From Tricholoma matsutake (lineage: Eukaryota; Basidiomycota; Agaricomycetes; Agaricales; Tricholomataceae): a stretch of DNA of 64,000 nt. Position 1 is the first letter of the stretch. Every line of letters begins with the position of its first letter. This document shows, piece after piece, positions 11,477 to 23,427 of the stretch. Under the pieces are notes generated by a model that was not told the origin of the DNA, made no database searches, and worked only from the letters and a program-made list of their open reading frames with translations. The position numbers and the translations under genes are program-made. The stretch is from contig AP026550.1 of assembly GCA_026075535.2 (NCBI GenBank), positions 8,122,001 to 8,186,000 on the forward strand, read 5' to 3'.

Positions 11477-11877
11477 TGTCACAATCTGTTCCTCGCCTGA
11501 TCGGAACCCACAATTATCCAACCCTTTTCTGCCAACATTCTTCAAACTCATTCCACTTTGTTCCCGGCCACCTTGCACTGCCCACACTGCTGTGCACCAG
11601 GCCACCTTGTACAGCACCCATGGGAGGTCTTTACACTCCCCCCCCCCAATCTGAGCGGAGTCTGCTTGGACACTCGGACTGTCCAAGGACTTTACTCAGA
11701 CTTTGCTCAGACTTTGCTCAGACTTCTTTGGCTGAAAGTCCTGCTAAACTAAATGTACAGTCTGAGCTGAGTCCTTGGACTGTCCAAGTGTCCAAGTGGA
11801 GTCTGAGTGGACCAGCACTCATACAGTCCTACGACAGTCCAAGTTGCTTATATAATTGACTGAAAAATCAGTGGCTA

Positions 11878-11952
11878 CTGCAGGGATTGAACCCTCATAG
11901 TCACATGATAAAGTATATTTAAGGCAGCGATATAACCGTTAGACTAAAGCAT
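11878..11952 (-). ncRNA. tRNA-like unit of E3, left end, pointing outward
   Basis: On the minus strand TAGTCTAACGG (plus 11936-11946) is a good A box and GGTTCAATCCC (plus about 11882-11893) a near-perfect B box, with a TTTTT run just beyond (plus about 11864). The A-to-B spacing of about 43 bases fits a tRNA. It is the most tRNA-like of the set. Acceptor-stem pairing was not established. Confidence 0.55.
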
Positions 11953-12136
11953 CATTACAGGTAAGTAGTTATATCTCTCTATGTACTGCCCCAGCTGTGA
12001 TGACAAATCAACACAGCTGCATCATCAACAACACTGGCACATCACCTTCAATGGCACTGCCTCCTCCTTACCTCCTACCCCAATAATCAACAACGGGAAT
12101 GAGCCCAACCAATGGCATTGTCATTTGGGCTCACTT

Positions 12137-12564
12137 GTAAGTGTTTTTTTACATGATTTTTGTTGTTTTGTTTAACTAACTGAATGTTCCTTAATCATAG
12201 GTTTAATCTATGTTATAATGATGTTGCAGCCTCAAAACCATGACAATGGCTGACACAGCCACCACTATAGGATCCAGAACCACCATCACAAGCAACTGCT
12301 TGTGGGGTGGGAATGGGTACAACTGCAAAATGGCAGGACAACAGCGATGCCAACTTGGCCAAACAGAATGACAATGCAATGAGGTGACTGGAGACAACGG
12401 GGACTGGGAGATGGAATGACGAGGGGACAAGCAGGAAACAATGAAAGGAAGGCAAAGCAAATGAAGAAAAGGCCCAAGAGATGTTGTTTGATGTCTCTTG
12501 GGCTGTTGGTAAGTTTTTTTTTCTTTTCTCATTTCATTTTTTGATGCTAACTAGCTTTTTATAG
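12137..12564 (+). other. Two palindrome-plus-intron cassettes of E3
   Basis: The first cassette runs 12137-12200 (GTAAGT..AACTAACTGAATG..TCATAG), after a GCCCAACCAATG/CATTGTCATTTGGGC palindrome. The second runs 12509-12564 (GTAAGT..TGCTAACTAGC..TATAG), after CCCAAGAGATG/TGTCTCTTGGG. The second acceptor is followed by ACTACTACTGGCGATGATG, matching the sequence behind the E4 cassette. If transcribed, the transcript could be spliced twice. Confidence 0.55.
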
Positions 12565-13047
12565 GTACAAACTACTACTGGCGATGATGACGATGACGAC
12601 GATGACACCACCACCACTGCTGTGAGCCCCTGCTCGCAGGGTGGAAGGTAAGGGGGAAGAGATGAGGGGAAGGGAGATGAGAGGGAAGGGAGACAACGAC
12701 AAGAGTGGGGACACCCACAATGACACCTGCCCCATGCCTACAAGCATCTGCTCATGGGGTGGTTCAGGGGGGAGAAGAATGGGGACAGGAGAGTGAGATG
12801 GCCAGGGGACAACCCGGGGAGAGATGAACACCGCCACGAGCAACTGCTCATGGTGGGTGTTTTTAATTTATTTTTATAATTGATAGTTACAGCCCCCTCC
12901 CCTCGACCTTGCAAGGGGAGGGCTTAGTATTATACATATTAATTACCCCTCGCACAGATGCAAGGGGGTGAATTTATTAATCTATTTATGATATTAAAAA
13001 AATTAGATTTCAGTAATAAATAGATATAATGTATGTCATTTTGAATG

Positions 13048-13144
13048 ACTACTTGGCTTAAGTGGTAGAGTGTGCATGTTTCATTGTCATGTTGCTAGTC
13101 CAGAAGGCTGTTGGTTCAATTCCTGCTGTGCACACATTATTTTG
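13048..13144 (+). ncRNA. tRNA-like unit of E3, right end, pointing outward
   Basis: A-box-like TGGCTTAAGTGG lies at 13054-13065 and B box GGTTCAATTCC at 13113-13123. A TTTT terminator follows within 20 bases (about 13141). It shares the internal word TGTCATGT with the right-end units of E1 and E4, which suggests one common ancestor. Confidence 0.5.
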
Positions 13145-13927
13145 TGAGACTTATAAGACTTTCTCTAAGACTGGAACTCGGACTTTACTTGGACAGTACT
13201 TTAAAGGTGTAAATAAATGCACAATTGATGTTGTCTGAGCAAAGTCCGAGTGCAGTCTGAGTGCAGTCTGTGGACTTTACTCGGACAGTCTGAGTGTCCG
13301 AGTGTGTCCGAGCGGAGTCCACTCGGACTCGGGGGGGGAGTGTAAAGTACTGACCCAAGGCTGCCATCTCTTTTGCAAATTCGACTATGGATTCCTGTGT
13401 GGTTCCCACTAGGTCATTTATCTATGCAGTCGAGACACTGCCGCAGCTCCCACTTCTGTTCTGCTTTTATTCCTGACTTTAGTATTTAAGCTTAGTTAGT
13501 TTCGTCTTGTATTCCTCAGCTCATATAGCAACATAGACTTGACTTAACCTGCCAATTCAAATCTTGTTCCACTCCTACCTCTGCCTCTAAGAGTCTGAAC
13601 TCCTTTGACTCAAACCTCTAGTTCTCCCTGTGAAGTTCTGGTCTCATATGAGCTCAACCTAAGTCCCTCCATACTCCTACCTGCACTTCCCCACTTCTAC
13701 CTCCAAACCTTTGTCTTGGAATTAGGACACCAGACGAGGTGAAGGGCGCAGCTTCTTACAAGCTGAAGCCAAGTCCTTTCCATTTCCCCTCTGCAATATC
13801 TGCTACGACCCAACAAACTTCCACTATCACAACCTGCCAGGTCTGACCAGATTCTGATGTGCCCCTTTGGATCAGTTTTTAACAGTATATACAAACTCAC
13901 ACTTCACTCCTCTCACCACACTCCTTC

Positions 13928-15432
13928 ATGACCCCTACTGACACTCTTTCCGGTAGCTCCCTGTCTAACCTCAGCTGGAAGGACTCCACCAGTCCTTCCT
14001 CATCTACCATTCAATCCTCTTCGAATTCTGCTCATGGTAACACCTCCAATCTGCAGTTTTCCATGACAAAGAACACTCCCCGGGACAAGCCCAGGTCATC
14101 TATCTCTGATAATTTGGGGAAGAACAGCAACCTTACTGGGGAGGAACGAGAATGTCGCATGAGAGAATGACTATGTCTCTACTGTGGTGAGGAAGGGCAT
14201 ATAGCAGGAAAGTGCAAGAAATCCAAGGGTGCAAAAGCTCATGCTTCCACAATCACTCCCAACACCTCTGTGTCATCCAAGACCGACTCTGCAGACTCAG
14301 AAAAATAGTCCACAACCCTCAGGAAACAGCCATTGGGGCTGGGGGTTGCATTGACCTTACCCACTTGGCTGCCTATGTTCATCTCAATGTGTCCGCTCTT
14401 TCTGACCCTGATTCCCTTACCATTCTTTTAACCATTCCTGACTCTTCCACTCTTGTCAGAACCCTCATCAATTCTGGCTCCTCCCACTGCTTCCTCGACT
14501 CTTCTGTCATGTTGAATAACCAACTCAGCATGGATTCCATTAACCCAATCAGTCTATGACTTTTTGATGGATCTTGCAACTCCACCATAACCCAGGTCGT
14601 CAAACTTCCGGTCACCTTTCCTGCTGGTGAAGTGTTCAATCTGACATTCTATGTAACCTCGCTTGACTCTTCCTGCTCCACCATACTTGGTCATAACTGG
14701 CTGAAGCAATACAATCCATTGATTGACTGGTCTTCAAGCCAAATTGCTTTCTGCTCTGCAGATCATAGAGGTCCAGCACCCCCGACATCACCTTTGTCCC
14801 TGAACCTTCCAGTAGAAATCCTTGATTCCTCCACACTTTCTGAAACCCCCACTCCTAAGCTTACACCTTCTGACATCTCTCTCATCAATGCTGCTGCTTA
14901 TGGGCATGCTAGCAAACTTCCTGGGGCAGTAGCCTTTCAGATGATCTTTGCTCCTGAAAGGTTATCTGCCCAACCTGCTATCTCTTCTGACCTTTCCGAT
15001 ATTCCACCCGAGTATCACAAATTTGCTGATGTCTTTAATAAGACCAAAGTGGATACCCTTCCTCCTCATCAGTCTTATGACCTCAAGATAGAGACAGAAG
15101 ACAATGCTCCTCCACCTCCAGGCTGCATGTATTCTCTCTCCCCCTCTGAATAAGAAGCCTTACGAGTGTTCATTGATGAAAATGTCTGCTCAGGTTTCAT
15201 CCACCCATCCAAGTCTCTGCATGGTGCTCCTATTCTCTTCATCAAGAAGAAAGATGACAGTCTATGACTTTGTGTTGACTACCGAGGCCTCAACCATCTT
15301 ATGAAGAAGGACTGCTACCCACTTCTGCTCATCTCTGACCTTCTCGACTCTCTGTGCAAAGCCCACTTATTCACCAAGATAGACTTGCAGCATGCTTATC
15401 ACCTAGTCTGCATTGCGGATGGTGACGATGAT
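13928..15432 (+). pseudogene. Gypsy retroelement gag-pol remnant (zinc knuckle, protease, start of RT)
   Basis: In order: a Ser-rich Gag end, the CCHC knuckle CLYCGEEGHIAGKCKK (about 14174-14221), the protease motif LINSGSSHCFLDSS (about 14463-14505), a linker, then the RT start with [65 protein letters not shown] and FTKIDLQHAYHLV. The protease Asp of the D-S-G motif is Asn. Several stops are present and the element is cut inside RT near 15432, before the catalytic YxDD box. The middle of Gag is also missing. Confidence 0.85.
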
Positions 15433-16139
15433 GATACTCAACCAGGAAACCCAAACAAAACCCACAATAAGGGCTTGAATGGTATAACACTAGTTAGAGG
15501 AAGGTTGCAAGGTGGTACTAAATATCACCACTGTTACCCAAGGCTATGAAAACAATTCTAGAGGGCATCCGACAAAGTTCAATGAGGTTCAAGAGTATTT
15601 GAAGCGCTACAAAGGTGTTTGAGAGAAGTTCAATAAAGATCGAACATGTACAAAGTGCTGCGATGATGTTCAAAGAAGTTTGAAGAGGTGCAATAATGTT
15701 CAAAGAAGTTTGAAGGGCTTTATAGAAGACAAGGACATTTTTGACGATGGCTGAGGATAGACTATAGGGATGTAGAAAGGCATTGAGAGGGGATAGACGA
15801 TATGTGATAGTTCCAAAAAGCTAGTATGAGGAGTTCAAGGAAATTTGGCATAAAACACTGAAATTTGAGACTAAGTCGAGACACTTGGACTCAAGTTGGG
15901 TGAAAGTACATGTATCACCCGTAATTCAGTAACCTGGCTGAATTGATCTGAGGGATGCCAAGAAAACGCTCACAAAATGTATGAATGAATTTCAAAATTC
16001 AATGTACCTTGAACTTGGGGTTCAAATGGTTGTGTTGGGAGGATGGGTAAATCCAGCCAGAAAGAGGAAGTGGAGCATGTATGTACATTCACCTGGCATT
16101 TAATGGCAACTAATGAAGAATTTGTAGGTTTGAAACAAA
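15433..16139. other. No gene seen: spacer with short GTTCAAAGAAGTTTGAAG repeats
   Basis: This follows the broken RT. Between about 15575 and 15720 the words GTTCAAAGAAGTTTGAAG and relatives recur. The rest has no frame worth supporting. It may be part of an LTR of another element. Confidence 0.4.
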
Positions 16140-17302
16140 TAGCTTTCTAGGCAACAATAAGCCAAATTTCATAGCCAACAAACCTGGGTGGCATGAAAAG
16201 CCTATTGCAGACACATTCGAGGCATACATTGAGGAATATCTCACCGCCGATGAAGAGGAGAAATTGGGGATATGACCTGATGGTGGGGCAAAGCCTAAAC
16301 AGATCCTGGAGACTGGAGTGAAGGGGAAGCCAGCTCCTGGCGAACTGTCTTATCTGCCATGGCGACAATGCCCAGTTTTTGAATTACCAAAAACAAGTTT
16401 TATGGGCATACATTGAAAGGATGTACAGTGAGTGAACCATGTTTGATTAATGAAGATACTGATCTCTGGCAAGATTTAGCTGCAAGGAGGACCTCTGGTC
16501 ATGTGCCATGGCTTGATATTTACACACAGCAACCCAAATTTATCAACCAGGTGGATTACATGCCTCTGCAGAAAGGAGGAATCAGCTGCGCATCTTTGTC
16601 AGCGTCAGGGAGATCATGAACATGAAGTGCAGCACTGGAAGAATCAGATGAATTGCTGGATGGGGAGTTTGTATTATTGTGGGAACCATCTAAAATGCAT
16701 AAACATGAAATTGAGGCATGTTTTACCCTTTGGATGGGAAGTCAGGAGGAAGGAAAGATTGGTTTCAGATTCACAAATGTCCTTAATTCACAGGAGGGAA
16801 CACTTCAGCCAGCAGTTTGATTACAAGAACTTACAGACTTGGATGACATGGATCCCAAAGGAATGACAGCACCACCATGCAATCTGCCAAGGCCCAAACA
16901 AACAAAAAAGAAAACCAAAGGCAAACGGCGTAAGGCCACCACACAGCAACCCAAAAGTGAGAGTGCACCGGTACCAAAAGAAAAAAAGAAAAAGCAGCCC
17001 CATACTACTCCACCGGCTATTACACCTATCAACCAACAAGCTGCTGGGTTAGCTCCACTGATACCCAAAGATTTGATGCCACTGGAATGGGACCTTTTCA
17101 TCGATCCAATGCTCCAGAAGGCACTAATTCCACCTGGCCAATATGTAACAGCAGAGGATCACAATATTGCAGTGATGATGGGTTTGACCAGTGGTCCTAC
17201 AGCAGTCAACATGACTGAGCCTACATACACTAGATCTGGAGCATGGGGGTTATTTAATGAATGGTCCAGTTCCTGCATGGATGCAAAATGGTATTATCCA
17301 TA
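16140..17302 (+). pseudogene. Orphan gene with Lys-rich middle, interrupted by TGA codons
   Basis: A plausible coding path runs with only TGA interruptions and one or two shifts: KPNFIANKPGWHEKPIADTF, EELSYLP-like text, DIYTQQPKFINQVDYMPLQK, EGKIGFRFTNVLNS, then a basic stretch rich in Lys (about 16885-17000, KKKTKGKRRKA, KEKKKKQ) and a C-terminal part ending AKWYYP. TGA codons stand near 16273, 16618, 16624 and 16819. I do not recognise the family. The style (repeated conserved words, basic linker) suggests an agaric orphan or transposon-borne gene. No domain is assigned. Confidence 0.45.
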
Positions 17303-17850
17303 ATTCCCCTCTGACTAGCAATTTGGCAAGGTCACAATTCTCAGCAGAACATGACACTAGCTTCATTACCAATGGATATCATCCCTGAGGCAACATCAGT
17401 TGCTTCAACTGATAGTGCAATCCCTGACTACAGAAAGTGTTGGATGAAAAAACACAATCAAGATCCCACACTCGCAACACTGATGAAATCACTACAACAC
17501 AGGATCCCAGAATGAGTACACCAGCAGAAGGTAGCAAGAGATCCCACACTTGCAACACCGATGAAGTCACTACAACACAGCATGCCAGAATGAGTACACT
17601 GGTGGAACATAGCAGGAAAAGGCTTAAAAGAGCATAGTCAAATGACCACAATAGTCGCAGCCAGCAGCTTAAAAAATCAAAGCCCAGCAACACTGATGTC
17701 CAAGCCATGTATGTGACAGTGGATCCCAGTCTCTGTCCAAAGCCAAGACCAAAAGCTCATGGAGATGCATCCACTGAACCCCAGGATACTTTTGACTTAA
17801 GACACTGACATGCAGGATAAACCACCCATTTGCATATCACTGGGGTTGGT
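17303..17850. other. No confident gene; two copies of an 85-bp unit
   Basis: The words ATCCCACACTCGCAACAC and GATGAAATCACTACAACAC recur at about 17452 and 17540 with a period near 90 bp. Frames through them (66 residues, repeated SHTRNTDE/SHTCNTDE) may be the tail of the preceding orphan gene. Confidence 0.35.
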
Positions 17851-19200
17851 GGATGCTTTTTTTTCAGCACTGCCATGCATCAATATATTCAATATATCCC
17901 TTATACACTTCATCTACTAATGGAATAACCATGCATATATTCATTGAGATATGTTACCCTAAGTGCCAATGCATTATCACTGCTGTTGTCACTACTGTCA
18001 CCAGCCACTACAATGTACCATTTTTGTATATATTCTTGTATGGGAAGGGCCCATACACATTTCTTTAGGTCATGTACAGTGACCATCACCGATCATGGCA
18101 CCAGTCATTTGCTTAGCTCTGAAGTTGTACGCTTATCACCCCCGGTGACATTATCACTACTGGCGCCAGTCTCTACAATGTACTGTATTCAAGACCTGTA
18201 TGCTATAGTCATGTGGGCCCATAATGTTTTCCTTTTACTATTATGGGCCCACATGATCAATCCATCAAGTGTATCATTTGTATAGGCCCATTTCCATGTA
18301 TTATGTTAGGATGGGCCCATACACATTTTCTTGCCTCATGGGGTTCTCCAGTAACTGGCGCCGTTCATTCACTTAGCTCTTGACTTGGATGCTTATCACC
18401 ACCAGTGACTTTATCACTACCAGTGCCAGTCACTACAATGTACTGTTTTTGCATATCCTTGTATCCTCCCACAGTTTTACAGCATGTCATTGCTTTTGGT
18501 TATCCATGTTCTAGTGACCACCGGTGGTGATTAGCATACAAGTCTAAGAGCTATGGGGTTATCTTTTCCAGCACCAGTCACTACAATGTACTGTTTTAGC
18601 ATATATTCTTTATGATTTGTAATGACAGCAGTAATTCAAGTCCCGTACACTATAGTCATGTGGGCCCATACTGTTTTGCTTTTACTATCATGGGCCCACG
18701 TGATCATTCCATCCAGTGTATCATTTGTATGGGCCCACTTCCCTGTATTATGCTAGGATGGGCCCATACACATTTTCTTAGCTAATGGGGCTCTACGGTA
18801 CCTGGCGCTGGTCATCCACTGAGCTCCAGTGTTATGCTTATGGCTGCCAGTGACTTTATCACTAATAGTGTTGGTCACTTCAATGTACTGTTTTTGCATG
18901 TATCCTTGTATCCTCCTTCCACATTCCTGCAGCACGTTACCACTGCTGTGTTTATTATTTATGTTCTAGTGACCAATGGCAACTAGTAGCATACAATTCT
19001 TCATTTAAGAGCTATGCAAAAGACCGGCACTGACTTCATCTCTACTGGCATCAGTCACTACAATGTACCATTTTTGCATGGTAACATTTTCACTACCAGC
19101 TGTAAAATTGCTGTATATATTGATTAATTCAATATATATCTCATATTCCATCCATTAATGAAACAACTATGCATATAGTGATCAAAATATATACACAAAT
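17850..19200. repeat. Complex satellite, unit about 425 bp, with GGGCCCA palindromes
   Basis: Two long units (about 18205-18640 and 18640-19070) share ATGTGGGCCCATA..TATGGGCCCAC palindromic blocks, the phrase CAGTCACTACAATGTACTG and CTAGTGACCA. Direct repeats with TCAATATAT and CATGCATAT border the block near 17880 and 19110. No gene is supported inside. Confidence 0.7.
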
Positions 19201-19244
19201 AGGCTTAGTCTAAACAATATCATGAATTTTTATTCAACGTAGAA

Positions 19245-19742
19245 TTATGCCAGGGGTGTTGATGTTTTTGAAATAGAGACAGTGGTATCCAGCAGGAGGG
19301 GGGACATTTTTGTGGTGTTTTTTGATGTTGGATCCAGGGAGGTCGAAGTTGCACATGCATCACTAAAAGAGGTGGCGTGAGGGATTGCCAACATAGCTCT
19401 GGTCATAATGGTGAGAACAGGCAATGGTGGGGACTGAATGGATTCATGCAAATTTGCTGGATTGACAAAAATTGAAGACTTTGGCAGATGGATCATCAAT
19501 GGCGCCATGGCATCTGCATTCGGTGGGTGTTCATCTTCTGATTCCTCCTTGGAGCTTCCCTTGGTCTCCAATTTGGCCAGCTGCTTGTTTGTTGCTGCCA
19601 ATTGACCACACAACATCAATACCTCCTGCTTCATCTTCTCCAACTCCATCCCATTCCTCAAACCCCTCATCTCAGCCTCCATGGAAGGATGCTGAGTTTG
19701 GCAGCCTACACTAGACTTAGGTTTACTAAAAGACAGGATCAA
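19245..19742 (-). CDS. Orphan protein fragment with coiled coil (165 aa frame)
   Basis: The open frame has a predicted coiled coil (EMRGLRNGMELEKMKQEVLM..LAATNKQLAKLE, about residues 24-60), then an acidic Ser/Glu patch and a low-complexity tail. It resembles the C-terminal part of the disrupted gene at 20647-24336, where LMLCG also follows a helical stretch. It may be a second copy or its displaced end. Function unknown. Confidence 0.35.
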   Translation of the reverse strand: MILSFSKPKSSVGCQTQHPSMEAEMRGLRNGMELEKMKQEVLMLCGQLAATNKQLAKLETKGSSKEESEDEHPPNADAMAPLMIHLPKSSIFVNPANLHESIQSPPLPVLTIMTRAMLAIPHATSFSDACATSTSLDPTSKNTTKMSPLLLDTTVSISKTSTPLA

Positions 19743-19904
19743 ATTATCTTTGTTGCATGGAAGTAGGAACCGATAAGTTACTACAATTAAAAGAATAGGA
19801 AGTTACTATACCTTCGTTGCATGGAAGTAGGAATGAAGGTTAAGGAATAAAAAACAAGTAATATATAAGAAAAAGATTGACCATGTAAGTAAAAGGCCAC
19901 ATCA

Positions 19905-20545
19905 GGTGTAGTCACATAATAGGAAGGTACTGCATCAATGGGATAATGTCAGCATTGCTGGATGTGGATGGAAGGGCAATAAGGATGTATGGTGCCATTG
20001 CCAGGATGCATATTGCTGGTGTGTTGTTGTCATATTCGCTGGTGGCTGTGCTGGCAGCGAGGGTGATTGTGTCAGCGCCATGGGAGTGGGTTGGCAGCAT
20101 AGGGTGGCCATAACTCACTGTAACACAGACATTGATATATCTGGTGTTGGTGAGTTGTTTATGTGCCATAGGTGGCTATGCAATTGCCAGTGGCTGTGTC
20201 GGCAATCTGTGTGGCTGTGCCGGCACCATGGAAGTGTGTAATGGTGGTGTAGTAATGTAACACAGACATTGGTATGTCTGGTGTTGGTGAGTTGTTTATG
20301 TGCTGTAGGTGGCTGTACCGGTGCCAAGGATGATTGTGTCAGCAATGGGTGTGGCTGTGTCAGCGCCTTGGGAGTGTGTTGGCAGCATAGGGTGGCCGTA
20401 ACTCACTGTAACACAGACATTGGTTGGTGAGTTGGTGATGTGCTGTAGGTGGCTGTGCTATCACCGGTGGCTGTGTCGGTGGCAAGGGTGGTTGTGTCGG
20501 CAATGTGTGTGGTGTGCCAGCACTGTGGAAGTGTGTAATGGTGGC
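19905..20545. repeat. Tandem array, unit about 143 bp, about 3-4 copies
   Basis: GTAACACAGACATTG recurs near 20120, 20261 and 20404, followed each time by TGGTGAGTTG and TGTAGGTGGCTGT. GTGGCTGTG motifs fill the units. No coding is supported. Confidence 0.75.
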
Positions 20546-21300
20546 ATAGGTAAATTAACTTGTCATAATGTCATGAGTCTGTGGGGCCAGACTTACACTC
20601 CAGCACCAGAATGCTCACCAGCACCTTTTCTCTCAACCCACTCATCTCAGCCTCCAACCAGAATGCTCACCATCATCTTGTCCTTCAACATGTTGAGACC
20701 CTCTATGTATCCACACAACATCAAGCTTTCCTCATCCAATTTCCCTTGATTTTGTGCCAAGACTGATACGAGGACATGGAGGTCTTGAAGCTCCCACTGT
20801 AAACCACCAACAACACTTGGCACACGACTGGGATGGGTGACACGACCTGGTGGTGGTGGTGCAGGAAGCATAATGTCAAGGGTTTGCAGCATCGTGAGGC
20901 TTGTTGAGGCGACAGGCTCAGGGGTTGGTATGTGGTGGGAGGTGCATGAAGTCAAGGCAACTGGGGCTGGAGTGACCAGAACATACTCTTCTGACTGCTC
21001 ACTGGCAGTGTCTTCTGCCCAGCATTTTCTCTTTGGCACCATTCTCCATCATTCACTTTCCTCTGCCTTCACCTTTTTCTTCTCAACGACCTTTTTGCTC
21101 CCCTTGAGCTCCCCTGCCACTATCAATTCATCCCACTGTGCTGTATGTGATGCCATATATGAGCATTTTGTCTTGCCCTTGTGGCACATCATGCAAGCAA
21201 TCTGGATGCCCATCATTCTGCAGATTGGCAAGTGCCTCAAACTGCAGGTGTCGCACAGAGGAGTGGGCCATTCTGCAATGGACCTCCATATATTGTCTTC

Positions 21301-22095
21301 ACACAACATGCAGGGCAAAACCTTCCCAGAGAGAAAATGTAGAGAAAATGTGGAGATCATTTAGCAAACAAGTAGGGAAAAACTAGTGAAAACAACTTAT
21401 TTTCTGTTCATTTTCTCTTCAATCTGCCTAAGGAGAAATATGTCATTTTTGTGGAGAGAAAAAAAGGGAATCTGCACTGAAAAAAACTTATTTCTTCTTG
21501 ATTTCCCCCTAATTTTTGCATAGGAAAAAAGCAAATCAGAAATGTTGAGTGAATATAACTTATTTCTTCCAAATTTTGACCTGGAAAACTGCATGTGAAA
21601 AAGTGTAATTTTCTCCTCATGTTTGCCAGCTTTTCACCAGGAGAAAAAGAAACTCCTGCCTGTTTGGGTCAAGAGCACAGCCACCAATGTTAACATAAGC
21701 AGGCAAGAGTTTCTTTTTCTCCTGGTGAAAATCTGGCAAACATGAGGAGAAAATTACACTTTTTCACATGCAGTTTTCCAGGTCAAAATTTGGAAGAAAT
21801 AAGTTATATTCACTCAACATTTCTGATTTGCTTTTGCAGGAAATATCACTCTTTTTGCCTATGCAAAAATTAGGGGGAAATCAAGAAGAAATAAGTTCTT
21901 TTCACTTCAGATTCCCTTTTTTTTCTCTCCACAAAAATGATATATTTTTCCTTAGGCAGATTGAAGAGAAAATGAACAGAAAATAAGTTATTTTCACCAG
22001 TTTTTCTTTGCTTGTTTGCTACATGAAAAAATCTAATTTTCTCCATGTTTTCTCCATACTTTCACTCAGGCAAAATGTTGCCCTGCCTGTTGTGT
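21301..22095. mobile_element. Foldback MITE: 0.8-kb near-perfect palindrome
   Basis: Arms of about 360-390 bp (21301-21660 and 21705-22095) are inverted copies around a spacer of about 40 bp. The outer ends read ACACAACATGCAGGGCAA and its near complement. The arms are AT-rich and end in short frames with no meaning. It interrupts the coding of the orphan gene. A target duplication is not clear. The right arm has a 27-bp stretch (about 21834-21860) lacking in the left. Confidence 0.8.
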
Positions 22096-22999
22096 CAGGT
22101 AGAGAGGGAGTGGCCATCATGATTGCCATGGGGGCATGGATGAATGGGTTCTCTTTTGTGACATCACTGTCCTCCATTTCAAGGTGGTGAGGTGGCACCA
22201 GCTGTGGCAACACCTTTTGGCATTTTGACTGAGGTGGAGCCAGTTGTTCTATGACCCTCTTTTCCTTGCCCTTGCCCTTGGCCTTGCTCTGGCCTCTTGC
22301 AGCCGCTTCTGCTTGGTTGGTCTGAGCTTCTGACATTGTAGTTTGCATGGTGGTGGGAATGGGTGTGGAAACTGCAATGGGTGGTGTAGCCGTGGTGGGA
22401 GATCGGAGTGTAATGTGCATGGCCAGGAGTGCTGCTTGGTGCAATGATGGGTGAAGTTGGACAAAAATATGTGCTATGGTCAATGGATTCCCAAGGTGCT
22501 GGGCCAGACTTATTCCACTCATGAAGGACTTTGAACACGTGTTTGAGGAATGGCGTCATCGGTGCTTCCTTAGCCAACACCTTTTTCCTATAATCCAACT
22601 TCAAAGCCTTCTGAGAAAGATTCATAGGACATAAGAAAAATCATGCACCAGCTTTCCCAACATGGATTTCTCATCCACGGTTGTCCGACTACCATCCAAA
22701 AATGTATTGAGGGCATGCTCCATGGATTCGATGTACTGAGAAGACAGAGTACTTTACACTCCCCCACCTATTCCAGTTGGATTCTGGTTTGTCCAGCCAG
22801 AATTTCTGGAATTTCTGGAATCCAGTGGAATTTTTTTTGTATGTAGTTTTCCCTATGCAGCACAATTCCAGTTGGACTAAGGATCCAATTTACACCTGGA
22901 ATCCCCGGAATCTGACTGGACTCATCACAACTGGACTAACTGGAATGCATGGACTAACCTAACCAGACTCATGTGCTTTCCCAAATAAAAGTTTCACAT

Positions 23000-23080
23000 C
23001 CAGTAAGAATTGAACACTCGACCTTGGGTCTACACAGGTTTATACACTGAACAACATGCTTAACCACTGATCTACCAAGT
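23000..23080 (-). ncRNA. tRNA-like unit of E4, left end, pointing outward
   Basis: On the minus strand TAGATCAGTGG (plus 23064-23074) continues as GTTAAGC, an A-box and D-loop-like text. GTGTTCAATTC (plus 23007-23017) is a B-box variant and TTTT follows (plus about 22988). The E1 left unit has the identical B box. Confidence 0.5.
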
Positions 23081-23365
23081 CTTTACTCCTACCTACATTC
23101 AATACCATTATTACCCTTTTACCCTTTTAAGGGTGTAGTAATGCATACGCATAGCCACATGCATTGCATGACACATGACATGTGACTGCCAGCTCACAAC
23201 CACCACCATCATCAATGCTGCCTCCTCCTCTCCACTCTATCACCACCACTGTGCCCACCCACCACCAGCACTCCCATGCCCACTCTCACCATCACCACCA
23301 CCCTCAAACAAGCTGACTGGACGGAACATGGGCCCAAACGATGGCAACTGTCGTTTGGGCCATGG

Positions 23366-23427
23366 ATAAGTTTTTCTTTTTTTTCTTTGTTTTATCAATC
23401 AACTAATTGTATTTTATTGCTTTTTAG
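23366..23427 (+). other. Intron-like cassette of E4 with upstream palindrome
   Basis: The donor reads ATAAGT where the other copies have GTAAGT, a single G-to-A change that should block normal splicing. Branch-like CAACTAAT and acceptor TTTTTAG are kept. The palindrome CCCAAACGATG/TCGTTTGGG immediately upstream is the best-preserved example. Confidence 0.55.

Larger units (their letters stand above)
11624..13352. mobile_element. E3: hAT-like non-autonomous element
   Basis: The element is 1729 bp, flanked by ACCCATGG (616-623 of the 11001 block) and ACCCAAGG (13353-13360), an 8-bp duplication with one change. The right inverted repeat is CAGTACTTTACACTCCCCC and the left GAGGTCTTTACACTCC. Subterminal arrays use CAGACTTTGCT and GTCCGAGTG words. 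The interior has two palindrome-intron cassettes (12137-12200 and 12509-12564), four GAGC/GCTC hairpins, two G/C hairpins (12893-12972) and tRNA-like units at both ends. No transposase. It sits in a Gypsy LTR whose unoccupied homologue lies at 6819-7523. Confidence 0.85.
11477..13884 (+). mobile_element. Gypsy 5' LTR interrupted by E3
   Basis: It starts TGTCACAATCTG and ends CAGTTTTTAACA, and is homologous to the solo LTR at 6819-7523 in opposite orientation. Without E3 and one 8-bp duplication it is about 671 bp. Coding for Gag and Pol of the same element follows at 13928. The bases next to it, GTGTA on the left and GTATA on the right, are similar but the right one lies inside the element. 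Confidence 0.7.

Noticed and set aside
21049..21360. Canonical fungal Zn2Cys6 DNA-binding domain
   Set aside because: The Cys spacing (CDTC..C..CMMC..C) does not match the C-x2-C-x6-C-x5-12-C-x2-C-x6-8-C pattern; only a generic Cys cluster is called.
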